Made by a program: the position numbers and the translations under genes
The notes under the pieces: model-generated
The model's database searches: none
Told to the model about the DNA's origin: nothing
The model's input: only the letters and a program-made list of their open reading frames with translations
Shown: piece by piece, positions 1-9,330 of the stretch
Layout: the number at the start of each line of letters is the position of its first letter
How positions within the stretch are numbered: the first letter of the stretch is position 1
DNA from: Symsagittifera roscoffensis
Lineage: Eukaryota; Xenacoelomorpha; Acoela; Convolutidae
Assembly (NCBI RefSeq): GCF_963678635.1
Contig: NC_087066.1
Location: 19,931,996 to 19,995,995 of the forward strand
Direction of reading: 5' to 3'
Length of the DNA: 64,000 bases

Positions 1-932
1 TGTCTGGGTGTTAGTGTTGCGGTGAGTCTATATAGCATATCTTTATGCTTTTCTATATCGCTATAAGTATTAGATAGTGGGAGGCAAAGGGGATTTGTAA
101 AATGATAATATGTTGTCCAATGAAGTGTAGGCATTAAAACATGTTCATCTACAACACTACGTGTGTCGTTAGTGTCATTAGGTGTGTTTAAAGTATATTG
201 TGGAAATGAAGGTAAGGTGATTGCTAGAAAATCTTTCGTGTTGGTGTGGTGTGGATGATTAATATTTTCACGGGCAGTTCCTGGTTTGGTCGGGAATGGA
301 TGGTTTGGGAATTTTCTTTTAAAAGTGCGATACGCTCGGTTAGTGCTATTTGATGATTCGGTGGATGTTGATGGTTGTGCTAATGATGCAGTATAGGCTG
401 AGGAGGGTGTAGGAGTAGGCGGGTTTGAGGATTCTATTGTGGATGAAATTTGATTGATTGTGCGGGTGTTAGGGTGTATTAGCTGTTGTTGTAGGGTGAT
501 AAAATTATCAAGTTCTTGGGAAATTTGGGGAGTATCGGGAGAATTAGATGATCGGTCGGAATGAAATGGAGAATAGGTTGGGGTTACTTGTGAAGCATAA
601 AAGGGAGTAGAAATGGGCGGGAGTGGATTATTTGTTGGGATTGGTTGAAAAGGGGGCTTTGAAGAAACTGAGGAGTTGGTTTGAAAATTAATGGATGGAG
701 ATGGTTCGGAGTCTGCAAATTCGTCAGGGGTTTCTATATTAGAGTTATTGAGTTGTGAAACGGAGTATAAAACTGAAATATCTGAATTAGTATCCGAATT
801 CATGCTTGATGTTATATTACTAGTTGGAAAATCGGGTGGCGGGAAAGCAAAAATTGGGATTATTGTGATTGGAGTGTTGAGATTGGTTGGGTGGGAATTT
901 GAGCGGTGTAGGGATCCAAGTTGTCGGCTCAT
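1..932 (-). CDS. Ser/Thr/Pro-rich accessory ORF 2, 3' part off the window edge
   Basis: An uninterrupted frame of 310 codons runs from the ATG at 932-930 to the left edge without a stop. The start overlaps the TGA of the envelope-like frame as ATGA (932-929), a compact viral-style junction. Residues about 1-190 are low complexity, rich in Ser, Thr, Pro and Asn, and poor in charge. The following part is more globular and contains a short Leu-x-Trp-x-Thr motif near residue 275. A similar Trp-x-Thr block follows a similar Ser/Thr/Pro-rich stretch in the ORF just upstream of the envelope (3,534-4,726), suggesting the two are diverged paralogues. I do not recognise the family; function is unknown. 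Confidence 0.6.
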   Translation of the reverse strand, partial: MSRQLGSLHRSNSHPTNLNTPITIIPIFAFPPPDFPTSNITSSMNSDTNSDISVLYSVSQLNNSNIETPDEFADSEPSPSINFQTNSSVSSKPPFQPIPTNNPLPPISTPFYASQVTPTYSPFHSDRSSNSPDTPQISQELDNFITLQQQLIHPNTRTINQISSTIESSNPPTPTPSSAYTASLAQPSTSTESSNSTNRAYRTFKRKFPNHPFPTKPGTARENINHPHHTNTKDFLAITLPSFPQYTLNTPNDTNDTRSVVDEHVLMPTLHWTTYYHFTNPLCLPLSNTYSDIEKHKDMLYRLTATLTPR

Positions 933-3546
933 TGTGGGCTAAAAAAATGATTATTTTGAGACTGAAAAGCGGTGGTATGGGGTTGTTCTATAATTTGTTC
1001 ATATGTATTTTCATCTTGTGAATGATGTGTCATTATGTGTTGTATGGGACTTTGCGATATGTTTGGTCTAAATTTTGGGTTATGTGTTATTGCTAGGTTT
1101 CGGAAATTTCGTGGGACTAAGGATAATGGATGGTTATGTGGTAGGGGTGGCAGCTGTGGTGCTGTAGGTGTTACTTCTATGTTATTATGTTCTTCGTTGT
1201 ACGTGTTCTGTGTTGTTGCTATTTTTGTATTATATTCTTTGATTTGTGCGTCTAGAAGAATTTTGTTAATTGATGATGAAAAAATTCCAAAAAATCCTGC
1301 AAGTAGTATGCGTGCTACACTTGCTTGTCTATTTACTTGTGTGTGTATAGCACATGTGTTGTATATTCCTTTTAAAAGTGAAAAAAGAAATCCTATAAAG
1401 TTAAACATTGCGTATAGGATAGTTAATTTTTTTAAGATGTAATAGGGCCATCCTAGAAAATCGAGAATTTCATTTTTAGTGTAACAAAGCTAAAAATATT
1501 TATGGGTGAAATATGTTGTGGTCTGTATTTTTCACCGTTTAGATATATATAGTCTTTAATGTCTTTAAAATATCCGCTATAATCTTGTGTATAGATATCT
1601 GCAAATTCTGCTGTTTCGGCAAGTTTGCGTAAGTTTTGGTCAATTGATTGTCTTTGTATAGTGTCCATTTGTGTTAATAATTCCTGGAATTGTTGTGTTC
1701 TAATGTGATGTTGGATATCAGATTTTGAATATATTCCAATTGATTGTAAATCAATGTTTGGGTTACGAGCAATAGCTCTGATGCTTTCGGGTGAAAATTT
1801 TTTGAGTGATTGCATTAATGTGGGGTATGGGGTAAGAAGATAATATTTATCTTCATCAGGGTTCAATTGTACTACATTGGGGCTATTCTTTGATCCACAT
1901 GGGACTGCGGTATCCCAAAAATATGTTCGTCTTTAAAGTGTGTCAACAAAATGTACTTTATTTTTATAAAAGATAGGGATTCTTTTATAGCATCTTTTAT
2001 CTTCAAAAACATATAGTGGTGATACTTTTTTGGTACAAGTATAAAACCATAAGATGTTTCCTTCGTAGTCTAGAAAATTTGATCTTTTTCCTGATAGTAA
2101 ATATCCTGCGTAGGGTATTTTTAATACTGCTAGTGCAAGTGATTGTAGGATTTGTGTCCTTTCTAATTCGCATAGTTGGTGAAGTGTTTCTAATTCGGAG
2201 AGTGACATCTCTTGAAAAATTCGACTAATCGTGTAGTCTAATTTCATATCTAAGTGGATATCATAGTGGATATTACCAAAATAAGAATTATTCATTAGTG
2301 ATAGTTCTTGTAAACGTGTGCTTCTAGTGTCACGTGACTTTAGATGTCCACCAGGTTGACCATTACTTTTTTGAAAGTTAACTGGTATATATGATGTTCC
2401 TTCGTGTAGAGGATGACTTGTGGCATAGGGGTCAATTTTTATTTTTCCAGTGGTCATGTCGAAACCTTTTTCGTATTCAACTAATATTTCAGAATATTGT
2501 GTTTTGTGAAGTGGGTTTCTGTATTTGAATGCGAGTTCTGTTTCTTGATATCTTTGAAAACGTGTTAATTTATTTTCTATATTATGGATATTTCGAAAAT
2601 CAGTACTTTGTTTTCGTGATGGATTGACTTGTTCATATGGAATTGATTGTATAAAATATTTTTCGTGAAATTTTTTCATTCGAGCGTGTATTTTTGCTAC
2701 TTGAAATGTTGTACATGTATCTTCGGGAAACCAAACAATTGTTGCTTGTGTCCGTGTTGTAGGATCACAATAACCTTGATCGTTTTTACAAGGTAGTCTA
2801 ATTCCTTGATAGATCATTGTGTTGTCAGATAAACCTCGTGTGAGTTGTATTTTTTCGAGTTGTATTTTCCAATCGAAAAACATTATTTCTTGATATCCTT
2901 TATTTTTTGTGTCTGCTTTGCAGTTTGATGGATTATTTATACCAATGTGTGGTATCCAGTGCTTATCGTGTATGTCATAAGTTAATCTTCCGTGTGCGCC
3001 GTTGTATGGATTTTTTTCATCTAATTTAATGTGTCCTTGATATCTTTCAAGTTCTGCTTGATGTACAGAATCGGCAAAGAACTGAAAATATACTAGTTTT
3101 CTGTCGGTGTTTTTATTTCTTGTGATGTTTAGTCTGAGTAGCTCGTTGTTACAATCATCAGGATTTAGATGTAGAAGTCGTTCTATATTACTTTGGTAGA
3201 ATGATTCATGATCAAGTTCGTTTTTATTTCCGTTTGAAACTTGTGAACAATGTACTTTCTTTTCGGAGAATGTTGCTGTAAATTTATATCCTATGACTGT
3301 TGTTGCTCGGGCTTTTGAATATAGTGTCGCTATTACATTTGTAGTTTCTATAGCTTGTGGTTCCGTTTCGCATTGTGATACTTGATTTATTGCATATTTG
3401 TGTAGTGTTTTTTGTTCATTTTCTTCACAATCGTTATGTGTTACTAATAAGTCTTGGGGTCCTGTGCGGGGAGAAGGATTTATGTCCTGATCGGAGATGA
3501 TCAGAAAAAAGAGTTGGAGGAATATCAATATTTTTAAAATATACAT
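929..3546 (-). pseudogene. env: Envelope-glycoprotein-like gene, broken by one stop and one frameshift
   Basis: The ATG at 3546-3544 opens 537 codons ending at TAA 1935-1933. The same frame then stays open for about 160 codons to 1453. A second frame, open from about 1497, carries the coding signal on to TGA 931-929. The shift point lies at or near the A5 run at 1473-1477. Visible parts are a hydrophobic signal-like N-terminus (residues 3-17), many Cys, sequons at N140 and N419, a Cys-Glu-Leu-Glu block near 459, a long hydrophobic segment about 1440-1375 (likely the membrane anchor) and a Pro-rich tail. Position after integrase suggests an envelope made from a spliced mRNA. The closest resemblance I recall is to glycoproteins of invertebrate retroelements and chuvirus-like viruses; this is not proven. 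Its start overlaps the preceding accessory ORF by 13 nt. Confidence 0.6.
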
Positions 3547-4726
3547 GCATATGATAATCCTGAGTACGGGTTATAAAATGTTATGTAACCAATTGTCTTT
3601 TTGGTATATATGTCGTATTTATATATTACTTCAGTTGTTATGAATGGTGGTAGTGATTGAGCTGTTATATTTGGTGGGTTTAATGGGTAAGGATGCTGAG
3701 CAATGTTGTTTAGTTTAACCGTGATTTCAAATTTTAATTGTAGACTATTTTGTTGGAGTATTTGGATGTTATGGTCATGAATGTCTTCGTGGATGTCTTG
3801 TCTATACTGTAATCTATGAAGTGCCCAGTTGTGGAGTCGGTTATTTTCTGGGTGCTGTCCAAATAATGGTGGGGTGCTGTGAATGTGTTCCAGTCTAATC
3901 TTAAAGGGATATTTGTTGATGATTGTTCTCGATATCTAGCGTCGAGGTTAACTGGGAAATTTAAAGGGAAAGGCGTCGGTGAAATCTGGTTTATTGATGG
4001 TGTTGATGGTAGTGATAATGTTTCTGGTAGTGATGATGATGTTGTTGTATCCGTAGAAATATCTATTGGATCATTTATTAAATTTGGTTCACCTTGTGTG
4101 AATGATTGTGTTGTCCAATATGGTAGTCGTGATGTTTGGTTTTGGGGGTTGAATGGATTTTCACGTATTTGTTCAGATGTTGGTGTTGAACCTAAGTAAT
4201 CTGAGGGTAGACTTGAGGTGCTACGTTGTGAAAGAAGTGTAGGGGTTTCTGGTAATATGCTAATTGGGTTTTCCGGAGTAGTTGGTGATGGGGATTGGGG
4301 TATATCAAAATGAACTCGAGGGGTTTGAAAATTCCTATTTCGTCGTGGATGTATTCCTATTTCGTCGTGTAATTTGTCTATTTATTTCAACTGTATTTTG
4401 GTTTTGACTAATATTTCTTATTCTACTTAATTCTTGTGGTAGTGTTGGGTACAAGTTATTTGTTGGTTCACTTAGAGGTGCCTGTCGCTGAACTGGTTCT
4501 AATGGTTCAGATAGGCGAGCGTGTCGTTCTTCAAAAGTGTATGGGTTATCTTGGAAAGAATTTCGTGTAGATGTTTGGGGGTTTTGTGTAGTTGTAGGTA
4601 TTGTCGGGTTTTCTTGGGATGATGTCGGTGAAGACTGACTGTGTGATTGTTGGTTAGCAATTTTTGAGGGTTTTTTGATTTATTTCTTTTAGTGAAAAAA
4701 TTTATGTTTATTGTAGTATTCTTCAA
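3534..4726 (-). pseudogene. Ser/Thr/Pro-rich accessory ORF 1, frameshifted
   Basis: Coding signal is continuous in composition but moves between frames. An ATG frame opens at 4726. The signal moves frame near an A5 run around 4,665 and continues as a Ser/Thr/Pro/Gln/Asn-rich stretch. It moves again at a 22-nt tandem duplication (about 4,335-4,380) and once more near 3,865. The last part ends at TAA 3536-3534, overlapping the envelope start by 13 nt. The C-terminal portion has a Leu-x-Trp-x-Thr block and then a more globular, Tyr- and Asn-rich region. It resembles in layout the ORF after the envelope (1-932). No known family is recognised. Confidence 0.45.
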
Positions 4727-4877
4727 GAAAAAGAATTAAAAGGATTGTTGCTATGGCGAATGTTATAATTGCCTTCTTTATGAATTTGCATATTGTCAAT
4801 ATTAGGGATGATAAAAATGTTATAAGAATTACAAATAGTAAAGAGATATCTGTTCTACTAAAAATGGTTCGAATCAT
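4689..4877 (-). CDS. Small 62-aa membrane protein ORF in retroelement
   Basis: A 62-codon frame starts with ATG at 4877. After an N-terminal stretch of about 12 residues, most of the protein is hydrophobic, with two probable membrane segments (about residues 13-30 and 36-52), then a short charged tail with Glu-Glu and Lys. It lies between integrase and the Ser/Thr/Pro-rich ORF and overlaps the start of the latter in another frame. A second hydrophobic ORF sits just upstream (4,965-5,168). It could be a viroporin-like accessory protein or a chance frame in AT-rich sequence, since hydrophobic codons are favoured by T-rich coding strands. Confidence 0.3.
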   Translation of the reverse strand: MIRTIFSRTDISLLFVILITFLSSLILTICKFIKKAIITFAIATILLILFLEEYYNKHKFFH

Positions 4878-4964
4878 TTAAATAAATTTTGGGTTTTCGT
4901 ACCTGTTAATATGATCAATGACTTGGGAAAGTTGGAGATATATTTCAAATAGGGAGTAGAAAAT

Positions 4965-5168
4965 TTAAAAAATATTGCAAAGAATGATTAAAATTATTAT
5001 GAAAGCTTCAAAAGTATCAAAGAGAAATATGAATAAAAGTTTAAATATTGTTAAAAAGTTTATGAAAATGTTGAAAACTATGTTGACTGATCGAGAGAAG
5101 AGCATTAAAGAAATGGCTTCTTGGTCGAATATTTTTTGTGATTTGGGGCAATTTTCAAGTGTGGTCAA
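4965..5168 (-). CDS. Small 67-aa hydrophobic ORF in retroelement
   Basis: A 67-codon frame with an ATG start at 5168. Residues 1-20 are polar, and the remainder is almost continuously hydrophobic, rich in Ile, Phe and Leu, enough for one or two membrane passes. It is the first frame after integrase. It has no recognisable family, and base composition alone could produce it. The pairing with the 62-aa hydrophobic ORF downstream is the main reason to keep it. Confidence 0.25.
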   Translation of the reverse strand: MTTLENCPKSQKIFDQEAISLMLFSRSVNIVFNIFINFLTIFKLLFIFLFDTFEAFIIILIILCNIF

Positions 5169-5788
5169 ATTAATTATTGATTTTTTGACAAGTGGGTTGA
5201 GTTGTTGGGGGCGGATTTTATGGTGTTCGGGAGGTCTTCTTTGCTTTATTTTTATTTGTCAGGTGATCTGGGATATTTTTGAGATATTTGCACTTTAGGC
5301 TAAATTAATATGGTCGTACTTTTACTTTAGGCTAATTTAACATTTTTGTTTGGGGGGGTTGTTGAGGTCTGAATTGGGAAAATATTGTTGATCTTTGCGT
5401 TATTAGATAAGGGAGGGTTATGATATTATGGTGGTATTTATTTTAGTTGTCAAGTTTTAGCAGGTTGCTTATTTTTGACCTGGAGGTTGTAAAGTTATAG
5501 TTATAGATATGCCTGGAGTTTAATATCTTTCGTCTAATTGTTTTGTGTTAGAGTTATAGAAGGTGACGGATTGAATGAATCCTATTGGCTAATTTTGAAC
5601 TAGAATCGCTGTGTGTTTTCAGCATGTTATTTTGAAAAAAGAAAGTTCAAAATGTTTCAGAGGTGCAAATAGTATTTATTTTAAAATTAAAGCTGTTTTT
5701 GAAGTTCAACTTTCTTTAATATTTTAGGTTGTGGGATAAATGTTTTGTAGTTTTTACGTGGTTGATTTCTAAGTCGTAATGACTCTCT
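5169..5788 (-). other. Non-coding gap between integrase and accessory ORFs
   Basis: AT-rich, with no credible minus-strand frame. A short direct repeat beginning actttaggctaa occurs at about 5,293 and 5,323. It may hold the splice acceptor for the downstream genes, but no single site stands out. Confidence 0.4.
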
Positions 5789-7276
5789 TTATTCTGATTT
5801 TTCGACTTGTTCTTGGGGTATAATTTTTTCTATCATTTTCCTATTTTTCGTTTCTTTTTGAGGTGTTTTTTGATCTAGCTTTTTTGTATTGTTTTTGGTT
5901 GTAGTTGGTTTTTTATTTTGTTTTTCAAGGTGAATGTCGTTTTGTTCAATTATTTCAATTTCTATAAGTGGGTGATTTTGAATAACTTTTAAACCTGTGA
6001 AAGAATATAATTGAGTTAGTTCGCGTAGTGCGTATTCTTTTGGGTAGTAAGGCAATAGGTTGTTTCTATTTTGAACAATTTCTTTTTGGTCTGAATCGGT
6101 GATTTTATATGTTACGTCGGTGGGTTTGGCGATTATTTGGTATGGTCCTTTACGAAGGGGTTGTAGTTTTTTAGAAATTCTTTTTTGGGTACTAAAATTT
6201 GGTATTAAGACAAATGTTCCAATTTTTAAATCTGAGGCTGGTGTAAAGCGTGAATTTATTTGTTCATTAATGTTCTGCCTTTGTAACAATTTTTTTGTTA
6301 CTTTTTGATAAATTTCATTGTGTTTTTTATCTCTATTTAAAATCCATTCGGTGTGTGTACCGGAGGCTAATTTAAGGATTTGTGGGTGATGAAAATGATC
6401 TTCATCATGTGTCTGTAAAGGTAGGTTATAACAAATTGAGTCTTTATTAGGTTGGCAATGACCTTGTGTATTTTTACGAGAATTTGCTGTAAACATAATT
6501 GGTTTCCGTGGCTTTTGATTAAAAACCATTTCATATGGTGACATTCCTAGAGTTGTCGTAATTTGTGAATTACATGCTAAGGGAAATAATTTTACATCTG
6601 CTGACCATTCTGTGTATCTTGTATCATTTCCATTTATGATACATCTAAGATATTCTTGTAGTGAACAGTTCATACCTTCGACTAAACCGTTTGTCCAAGG
6701 TGCATGAGATGTACGCGGTTTGTGCTTAATGTTGTATAAAAGACATAATGTGATGATTTCATTATTTATGAATTCTGTACCGTTGTCTGTGACTAAAATT
6801 TCGGGTAATCCGAATTTTGCTATCCAGTGTTCGTAAAGTGTTGTGTAAGCATAGTAAGCGTTACAATGTGGTACTGGGTTGAGTGCTACATAGTGTGTAA
6901 ATGCGTCAACAATTACCATAATGTAAGAGTTTCCTTCAGAGGATGGTGAAATTGGTCCTTTTGTATCAAATGATATACGGTGGTTAAAATATAAACTTTG
7001 TCCTTTAAAATCTTGTTTTTGTGCTATTTGTTTTTGATTTGGATAAGGTTTATTTAGCTGACATACTATTGAATCATTGCATAGTACTTTTATCCAAATT
7101 GGTGCATTTGGGAAGTACAAATTTTGTGTAAAATTTGAATCTGTTTTCTCTGATCCAGAGTGTCCTTTAATGTTTTGTGTATGTGAAATGTTAAAACCTA
7201 TTAGAATCATACTTAAAGGGAGACAGGGAACTGTAGAATCGTTTAAATGATATTCTAGAAGGTCTGTGTTTTCGTA
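5789..7276 (-). CDS. int: Integrase with GPY module (end of Pol)
   Basis: The first ATG is at 7210, but the frame is open from about 7,276, where it joins the RNase H frame by a frameshift. Numbered from the ATG, the zinc-binding domain has H10 and H17, then C44, S47 and C50: the expected C-x2-C reads S-x2-C. The catalytic triad is intact: D82 in FDTKGP, D142 in TDNGTEF and E178 in GLVEG, with 35 residues between the last two. A GPY module (KGPYQIIAKP, near residue 350) follows, then a basic, Thr/Lys/Gln-rich tail. Integrase joins the cDNA ends to host DNA, and the GPY module is typical of Ty3/gypsy elements. The lost zinc ligand would probably weaken multimer formation. Confidence 0.85.
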   Translation of the reverse strand, partial: YENTDLLEYHLNDSTVPCLPLSMILIGFNISHTQNIKGHSGSEKTDSNFTQNLYFPNAPIWIKVLCNDSIVCQLNKPYPNQKQIAQKQDFKGQSLYFNHRISFDTKGPISPSSEGNSYIMVIVDAFTHYVALNPVPHCNAYYAYTTLYEHWIAKFGLPEILVTDNGTEFINNEIITLCLLYNIKHKPRTSHAPWTNGLVEGMNCSLQEYLRCIINGNDTRYTEWSADVKLFPLACNSQITTTLGMSPYEMVFNQKPRKPIMFTANSRKNTQGHCQPNKDSICYNLPLQTHDEDHFHHPQILKLASGTHTEWILNRDKKHNEIYQKVTKKLLQRQNINEQINSRFTPASDLKIGTFVLIPNFSTQKRISKKLQPLRKGPYQIIAKPTDVTYKITDSDQKEIVQNRNNLLPYYPKEYALRELTQLYSFTGLKVIQNHPLIEIEIIEQNDIHLEKQNKKPTTTKNNTKKLDQKTPQKETKNRKMIEKIIPQEQVEKSE

Positions 7277-8190
7277 ATTGTTGTATTATTAAATTTTCGA
7301 AAATATCGGAGGAGTGTTTTATTTCCTAAAATTGTGGTATCTGCCTTTACGGGCTTAGTTTTGTATTTGTGCCATGATTTTAGTTGTCTAATTACTGGGT
7401 CAAGATTTTGATATTGTTTCAAGCTATTAATTGTAATTGTATCTGTTGGAGGGAGAAAAATGTTTTCAATTTCTAATTTAGATAAAGGAATTGTGTCAAG
7501 TGGGTCATGGAGGTCAAAAACTTGATTTATTGTGTATTTTGAATCATTTGTTTGTGGTCCTGATAAATTTATTTTATCAGTTAAGTTTTCTTTTTCAATT
7601 AACGGAAAAAGGTCTTTTTTATGTGAGTGGTGTTTTATTCGTTTTTGTTGAGTGTTATTTTGTTTCCATTTTGAGAATGGAATTGGTTTGAAAGTTGATG
7701 TTCCAAGTAGATCAACTTCGTAGTGGTTATTTTGGCAATCTAAGTAAAGTGGGAAGTGTTGGAGATTATTTATTTGTGATTGCTCAATGTCAGTTTTTAC
7801 TGCATATTTGCATTCTAGTCGGGGTGATGTTTCGTCTTTTGCAAGGTAAAATTTTATATTTTTAGGTATTTCAACTGTAGTTTTTCGTGTAAGTAATTCA
7901 GGTGGTGTATTTCGACTTAATGTATCTGGTAATGCAAGATTCTTTCCTGCTGTCCAAACTATATGTAAGTTTGGAAATTTCATTAGTATTAATTGAAACC
8001 TATAAACTCGATGATTTGGGTTTGACTTTTGTGTAAAGAGAAAAATGATTGGTTTATGATCTGTGAATAGAACTGTTGAATGTTTTGATCCAAGTATTAA
8101 AAATTCATATTCTGTAAGTGCATAAATCATAGCTGTACATTCTCTCATTAGAGTTGAGAGTCGTAGCTCTGCTTGAGTGAAGAATTTGTT
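7255..8190 (-). CDS. RNase H and connection region of Pol
   Basis: The frame opens near 8,190 and ends at TAG 7257-7255. The first RNase H aspartate (in CDASNFGIG) lies in the reverse transcriptase frame upstream. This frame carries the remaining acidic residues, seen in ECTAMIY, FTDHKP and LPDTLSR, so the D-E-D-D set is complete across the two frames. RNase H removes the RNA strand during cDNA synthesis. The remaining 170 or so residues link to integrase. Frameshifts separate it from RT (about 8,190-8,200) and from integrase (about 7,276, by an A4 run). In an active copy these would be one Pol polyprotein. Confidence 0.8.
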   Translation of the reverse strand, partial: NKFFTQAELRLSTLMRECTAMIYALTEYEFLILGSKHSTVLFTDHKPIIFLFTQKSNPNHRVYRFQLILMKFPNLHIVWTAGKNLALPDTLSRNTPPELLTRKTTVEIPKNIKFYLAKDETSPRLECKYAVKTDIEQSQINNLQHFPLYLDCQNNHYEVDLLGTSTFKPIPFSKWKQNNTQQKRIKHHSHKKDLFPLIEKENLTDKINLSGPQTNDSKYTINQVFDLHDPLDTIPLSKLEIENIFLPPTDTITINSLKQYQNLDPVIRQLKSWHKYKTKPVKADTTILGNKTLLRYFRKFNNTTITKTQTF

Positions 8191-9318
8191 GATATAAGGT
8201 TCATTTTATTTGTACCACTGTGTGATTGTAGTAATGCTGCGCCGATGCCAAAATTTGAAGCATCGCACATTGCGTAAAATGGTTGATTTGGATCTGGGAT
8301 TGTGTTTGAAATTTGTTCAGTTAAAAGTTTTTTAATTTCTTCAAATCGTGTTTGATGTTCAGTGGTCCATTCAAAATTATTTTGTTGTCTGAGGATATTA
8401 TAGAATGGTCTTAAATATAATTGCATTTTGTAAACGTACTTGCTTAAGAAATTTAACATTCCAAGGAATTCTTGGATTTTCTTTTTGTTTGTTGGTGGTT
8501 GAAGTTTTTGAATAGCATCAATGCGTAATTTTAATGGAGTGATTGTGTTTCTTTCTATGTTATGTCCTAAAAGTTTAACTCGTGTTAAAAAGAAGTGTGA
8601 TTTATCGGGGGCGGCCTTCAGATTTTCGTTCTGAAGTATTTTATGATAGTGTTCTAAAACTGTAAACATTTCTTCTTTTGTCTGTGATTGCATAAAAACA
8701 ACGTCTAAATAGGTGATTGCTTTTTTCCTAAGTATTAGTGGTCTAAAAATTTTGCTAATAAAAGCTGAAAATGCTGCTGGTCCTATGGATATTCCATAGA
8801 AGAGGCGATTGAATTCATATTGTTGATTTCCAATAACAAATTGTGTTAAACGTCGTGATTGTTCATCTAGTGGCATTTGATTGTATGCACTATTCATGTC
8901 TGCGGTTGTAAAGTATTTTCCGTTTATTTTTGTTAAAATAACTTGTATTGGTTCAATAGGCCAATTGCATTTTGATTCGTCTATTAATGAATTGAGATAT
9001 CTAGCGTCTAAAACTATTTTTAATGATTCTCCTTTGGCTAGGATGATAACAGGGTTAATAAATGTGTTACCTTTTGGTTGTTCTTCTTTGTTTACTGGTG
9101 AGATAATTTTGTATTGTTCTAAAATAACCAGTAATCTATTTACCTTATCGTGTAAATGAATTGGTACTTTACTTGCTCTTTGTTTTTTGAAAGCTGCGTC
9201 AGGTTTTAACGGTAGATGGAGTGATGAACTGATTTTCCCAACATCAAATTTTGATGTTGCATAGACTGTTGAATATTTTAACAGTTCTTTTGCTAGTTCG
9301 TCAAATTCGATTTGTGTA
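8148..9318 (-). pseudogene. Reverse transcriptase with mutated YLDV active site
   Basis: The frame opens just after a TAA near 9,320 and runs to TAA 8150-8148. The N-terminal half shows the fingers (LDARYLNSLIDES, FTTADMNSAYNQM). An ATG at 8897 is internal and not a start. The Arg-Leu-x-Tyr-Gly and Gly-Pro-Ala-Ala-Phe motifs are normal for gypsy RT. The catalytic box reads YLDV at about 8,711-8,700, where RTs require Tyr-x-Asp-Asp; the second Asp is replaced by Val (GTT at 8702-8700). Thumb (GHNIE), and the start of RNase H (CDASNFGIG) follow. Loss of this metal-binding Asp should abolish polymerisation. The frame is separated by shifts from the upstream domain (about 9,325) and from RNase H. 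Confidence 0.88.
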
Positions 9319-9330
9319 ATTTGCGAGTGT

